Shown here: one piece after another, positions 6,796-8,291 of the stretch
How the letters are laid out: every line of letters begins with the position of its first letter
Numbering within the stretch: the stretch's first letter is position 1
Assembly (NCBI GenBank): GCA_020724325.1
Contig: DYHC01000011.1
Coordinates: 1,499 to 9,789 of the forward strand
Reading direction: 5' to 3'
DNA from: Melioribacter roseus
Lineage (GTDB): Bacteria; Bacteroidota; Ignavibacteria; Ignavibacteriales; Melioribacteraceae
DNA length: 8,291 bases
Translations under genes and position numbers: made by a program
The notes under the pieces: model-generated
What the model was told of the DNA's origin: nothing
Databases searched by the model: none
The model's input: the letters and a program-made list of their open reading frames with translations, nothing else

Positions 6796-8043
6796 TTACT
6801 CTTCTTCCTCAAATTGATTTTCGAGTGTTTCAATAATTTTATTAGCTGTATCTTCGTCAATACCTTCAATTTCTTTAAGCTTATCAACACCGGCTTTAAG
6901 AACATCTACTGCAGTTTCAAATTCGTTATTAATAAGAATATCTACAATTTCACTTCCTAATTCTTCTCTTAATTCGGGCAGTTCAATATCTTCTTCATAT
7001 TCTTCAAGCGGTTTTTCCTGACGGATTACTTCAATATCGTAACCGCTAAGTTTCATAGCAAGACGAATATTAACACCACTTCTTCCAACAATAAGCGAAA
7101 CCTGATCGCTATCGGCAGTAACAATACATTTTCTCTCTTCTTCATCAATTTCAATCTGTTTTAGTTTAGCCGGTGCCAGGCAACGCTGAATAAATACTAT
7201 TGGGTCATCGGAATAATTGATAACGTCTATATTCTCGTTGTTAAGTTCACGAACTATGGCATGGATACGAACGCCTTTCATACCAACGCAAGCACCAACA
7301 GCATCAATTCTTGCATCCTGGGATTCTACGGCAACTTTAGCTCTTTCACCCGGCTCGCGTGCTATTCCTTTTATTTCTATAACACCATCATAAATTTCGG
7401 GAATTTCAATCTCAAATAGTCGTCTTAAGAATAAATTATCTCCGCGGGAAATTATAATAACAGGTCCGTTCGGAGTTTTCTTTACTTCTTTAACTACTGC
7501 ACGGATAGTATCGCCCTTACGGTATTTCTCTCTCGGAATCTGTTCATTTCTAGGAAGTAGCAATTCATTCTTATTATGATTAACCAGAACATCATTTCTT
7601 CTAACCTGATAAATATCCCCGACAACAATTTCACCAAACATTTCGCTGTATTCGTTATAAACAATTTCCTTTTCAATTTCTCTAATCTTTTGATTAAGAC
7701 TTTGCCTTGCAAGGTTAATCAACCTTCTGCCAAATTGATGAAGCTCAATTTTTTCTACGTACTCCTCTCCTATTTCAAGGTCTTCTTCGGTTCCTTTTTC
7801 ATTCACTTCATCAATGCTTATTTCTGTCCCGGGGTCATTTACATTATCAACAATAGTTCTTTCCAGAAAAATTTCGATATCACCTTTGTCCATGTTAACA
7901 ACAACATCGTATTTGGCTTCCTGTCCGTATTTCTTCTTAACCATTAGACCGAAAATTTCTTCGATAATTCCGGCAAGGACGTCTTTATCAAGACTTTTTT
8001 CGCGAACCATCTGCGAAAATGATTCAACTATTTCGGTATTCAT
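6796..8043 (-). CDS. nusA: Transcription elongation/termination factor NusA
   Basis: NusA binds RNA polymerase and nascent RNA, modulating pausing, termination and antitermination. The 415 residues show the family layout: an RNA-polymerase-binding N-terminal domain (about 1-130, ending with GRRLINLARQSLNQKIREIE at 105-124), an S1 domain (about 137-200, VGDIYQVRRNDVLV), KH1 with GACVGMKGVRIHAIVREL (250-267), and KH2 with LIVGRSGVNIRLAMKL (317-332). The last 70 residues are acidic, include a helix-hairpin-helix-like LKEIEGIDEDTANKIIETL (389-407), and end in EEEE. This is far shorter than the E. coli protein with its two acidic repeats. The start is fixed by GGAGGA 6 nt upstream, and the gene ends in tandem TAA-TGA stops. 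It follows rimP after 16 nt, as in most bacteria. Identification is secure. Confidence 0.98.
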   Translation of the reverse strand: MNTEIVESFSQMVREKSLDKDVLAGIIEEIFGLMVKKKYGQEAKYDVVVNMDKGDIEIFLERTIVDNVNDPGTEISIDEVNEKGTEEDLEIGEEYVEKIELHQFGRRLINLARQSLNQKIREIEKEIVYNEYSEMFGEIVVGDIYQVRRNDVLVNHNKNELLLPRNEQIPREKYRKGDTIRAVVKEVKKTPNGPVIIISRGDNLFLRRLFEIEIPEIYDGVIEIKGIAREPGERAKVAVESQDARIDAVGACVGMKGVRIHAIVRELNNENIDVINYSDDPIVFIQRCLAPAKLKQIEIDEEERKCIVTADSDQVSLIVGRSGVNIRLAMKLSGYDIEVIRQEKPLEEYEEDIELPELREELGSEIVDILINNEFETAVDVLKAGVDKLKEIEGIDEDTANKIIETLENQFEEEE

Positions 8044-8049
8044 TTATTT

Positions 8050-8055
8050 TCCTCC
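8050..8055 (-). promoter_or_regulatory. Ribosome binding site of nusA
   Basis: GGAGGA lies 6 nt before the nusA ATG (8043), within the 16-nt spacer after rimP. It is the best Shine-Dalgarno match in the window, and it decides the start of nusA. Confidence 0.88.
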
Positions 8056-8059
8056 GTAA

Positions 8060-8291
8060 TCAAAAGCTAATTAAAATTTTCGCTTTAATTATATCCTTAT
8101 AATTTATTTTGAGTTCACTTGTTTTGCTTTGGAAAAATAACAGGTCGCCGTTTATTCTAATCAGCGCTGCTGTAATTTTTTTATTCTCTTCATTATCGAG
8201 ATATTCAACTTCGAATTTGCGGTTGATATGTTTTAAGTATTGCGCTAAGAATTTCAAGGGGCGATCTACACCAGGCGAAGAAACATCTAGT
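8060..8291 (-). CDS. rimP: Ribosome maturation factor RimP, C-terminal part, cut by the window edge
   Basis: RimP binds free 30S subunits and assists early 16S rRNA and S12-region assembly. The frame runs from the right edge to TGA at 8062-8060, giving about 76 residues. The first visible residues, LDVSSPGVDRPL, match the family signature at the junction of the N-terminal alpha/beta domain and the SH3-like C-terminal domain. The remainder (KFEVEYLD, AALIRINGDLLFF, INYKDIIKAKILISF) fits the strands of that SH3-like domain, with the last strand at the very end as expected. A TTG at 8257-8255 could be mistaken for a start, but the signature lies upstream of it, so the gene simply continues beyond the window. 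Its position just before nusA is the standard one. Identification is confident despite truncation. Confidence 0.93.
   Translation of the reverse strand, partial: LDVSSPGVDRPLKFLAQYLKHINRKFEVEYLDNEENKKITAALIRINGDLLFFQSKTSELKINYKDIIKAKILISF

Noticed and set aside
7576..8059. Plus-strand open frames opposite nusA
   Set aside because: They are antisense to the NusA N-terminal and S1 domains and show only hydrophobic-biased mirror composition.
8255..8257. TTG at 8257 as the start of a separate 65-residue protein
   Set aside because: The same frame continues upstream to the window edge and carries the RimP signature SSPGVDRPL, so it is the interior of rimP.

Overview
The window is a single, tightly packed, co-directional block of translation and RNA-metabolism genes, all on the minus strand. 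Read in the direction of transcription (right to left) the order is rimP (3' part only), nusA, infB, rbfA, truB, ribF, rpsO, pnp (5' part only). Every gene is a recognisable housekeeping family with its key motifs intact. I see no mobile element, CRISPR array, tRNA, rRNA or phage-like gene. The longest non-coding stretches are 63 nt (ribF-rpsO) and 57 nt (nusA-infB), so no gene-free gap reaches 300 bases.

The DNA is AT-rich. Several traits fit the Bacteroidota/Chlorobiota/Ignavibacteriota group, with an Ignavibacteria-like bacterium as my best guess: a 235-residue TruB that stops before a PUA domain, a 415-residue NusA with a short acidic C-terminus, an IF2 with a long Lys/Glu-rich linker, and no ylxR/ylxQ between nusA and infB. 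This placement is inference from memory of the families, not a search result.

Layout: rimP (8291-8060, 30S maturation) is followed after 16 nt by nusA (8043-6796, transcription elongation/termination). A 57-nt gap leads to infB (6738-4102, initiation factor IF2). infB ends in a TAATG junction with rbfA (4102-3731, 30S maturation). rbfA overlaps truB (3753-3046, tRNA pseudouridine-55 synthase) by 23 nt. A 16-nt gap leads to ribF (3029-2091, FAD synthesis). A 63-nt spacer with a possible regulatory fold precedes rpsO (2027-1758, ribosomal protein S15), and 12 nt later comes pnp (1745 to the window edge, polynucleotide phosphorylase).

Together the genes cover small-subunit assembly (RimP, RbfA, S15), initiation (IF2), transcription coupling (NusA), tRNA modification (TruB) and RNA turnover (PNPase); ribF is the metabolic passenger common in this neighbourhood. 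nusA, rpsO and pnp have strong Shine-Dalgarno sequences, whereas the middle genes have weak ones, suggesting translational coupling. I see no convincing promoter or intrinsic terminator inside the window, so the operon promoter probably lies upstream of rimP, beyond the right edge.

I looked for a novel system and did not find one. The most useful leads are small and regulatory: the rpsO leader fold, a possible internal start in infB, the overlap junctions, and an ATG-TAA-ATG arrangement at pnp.
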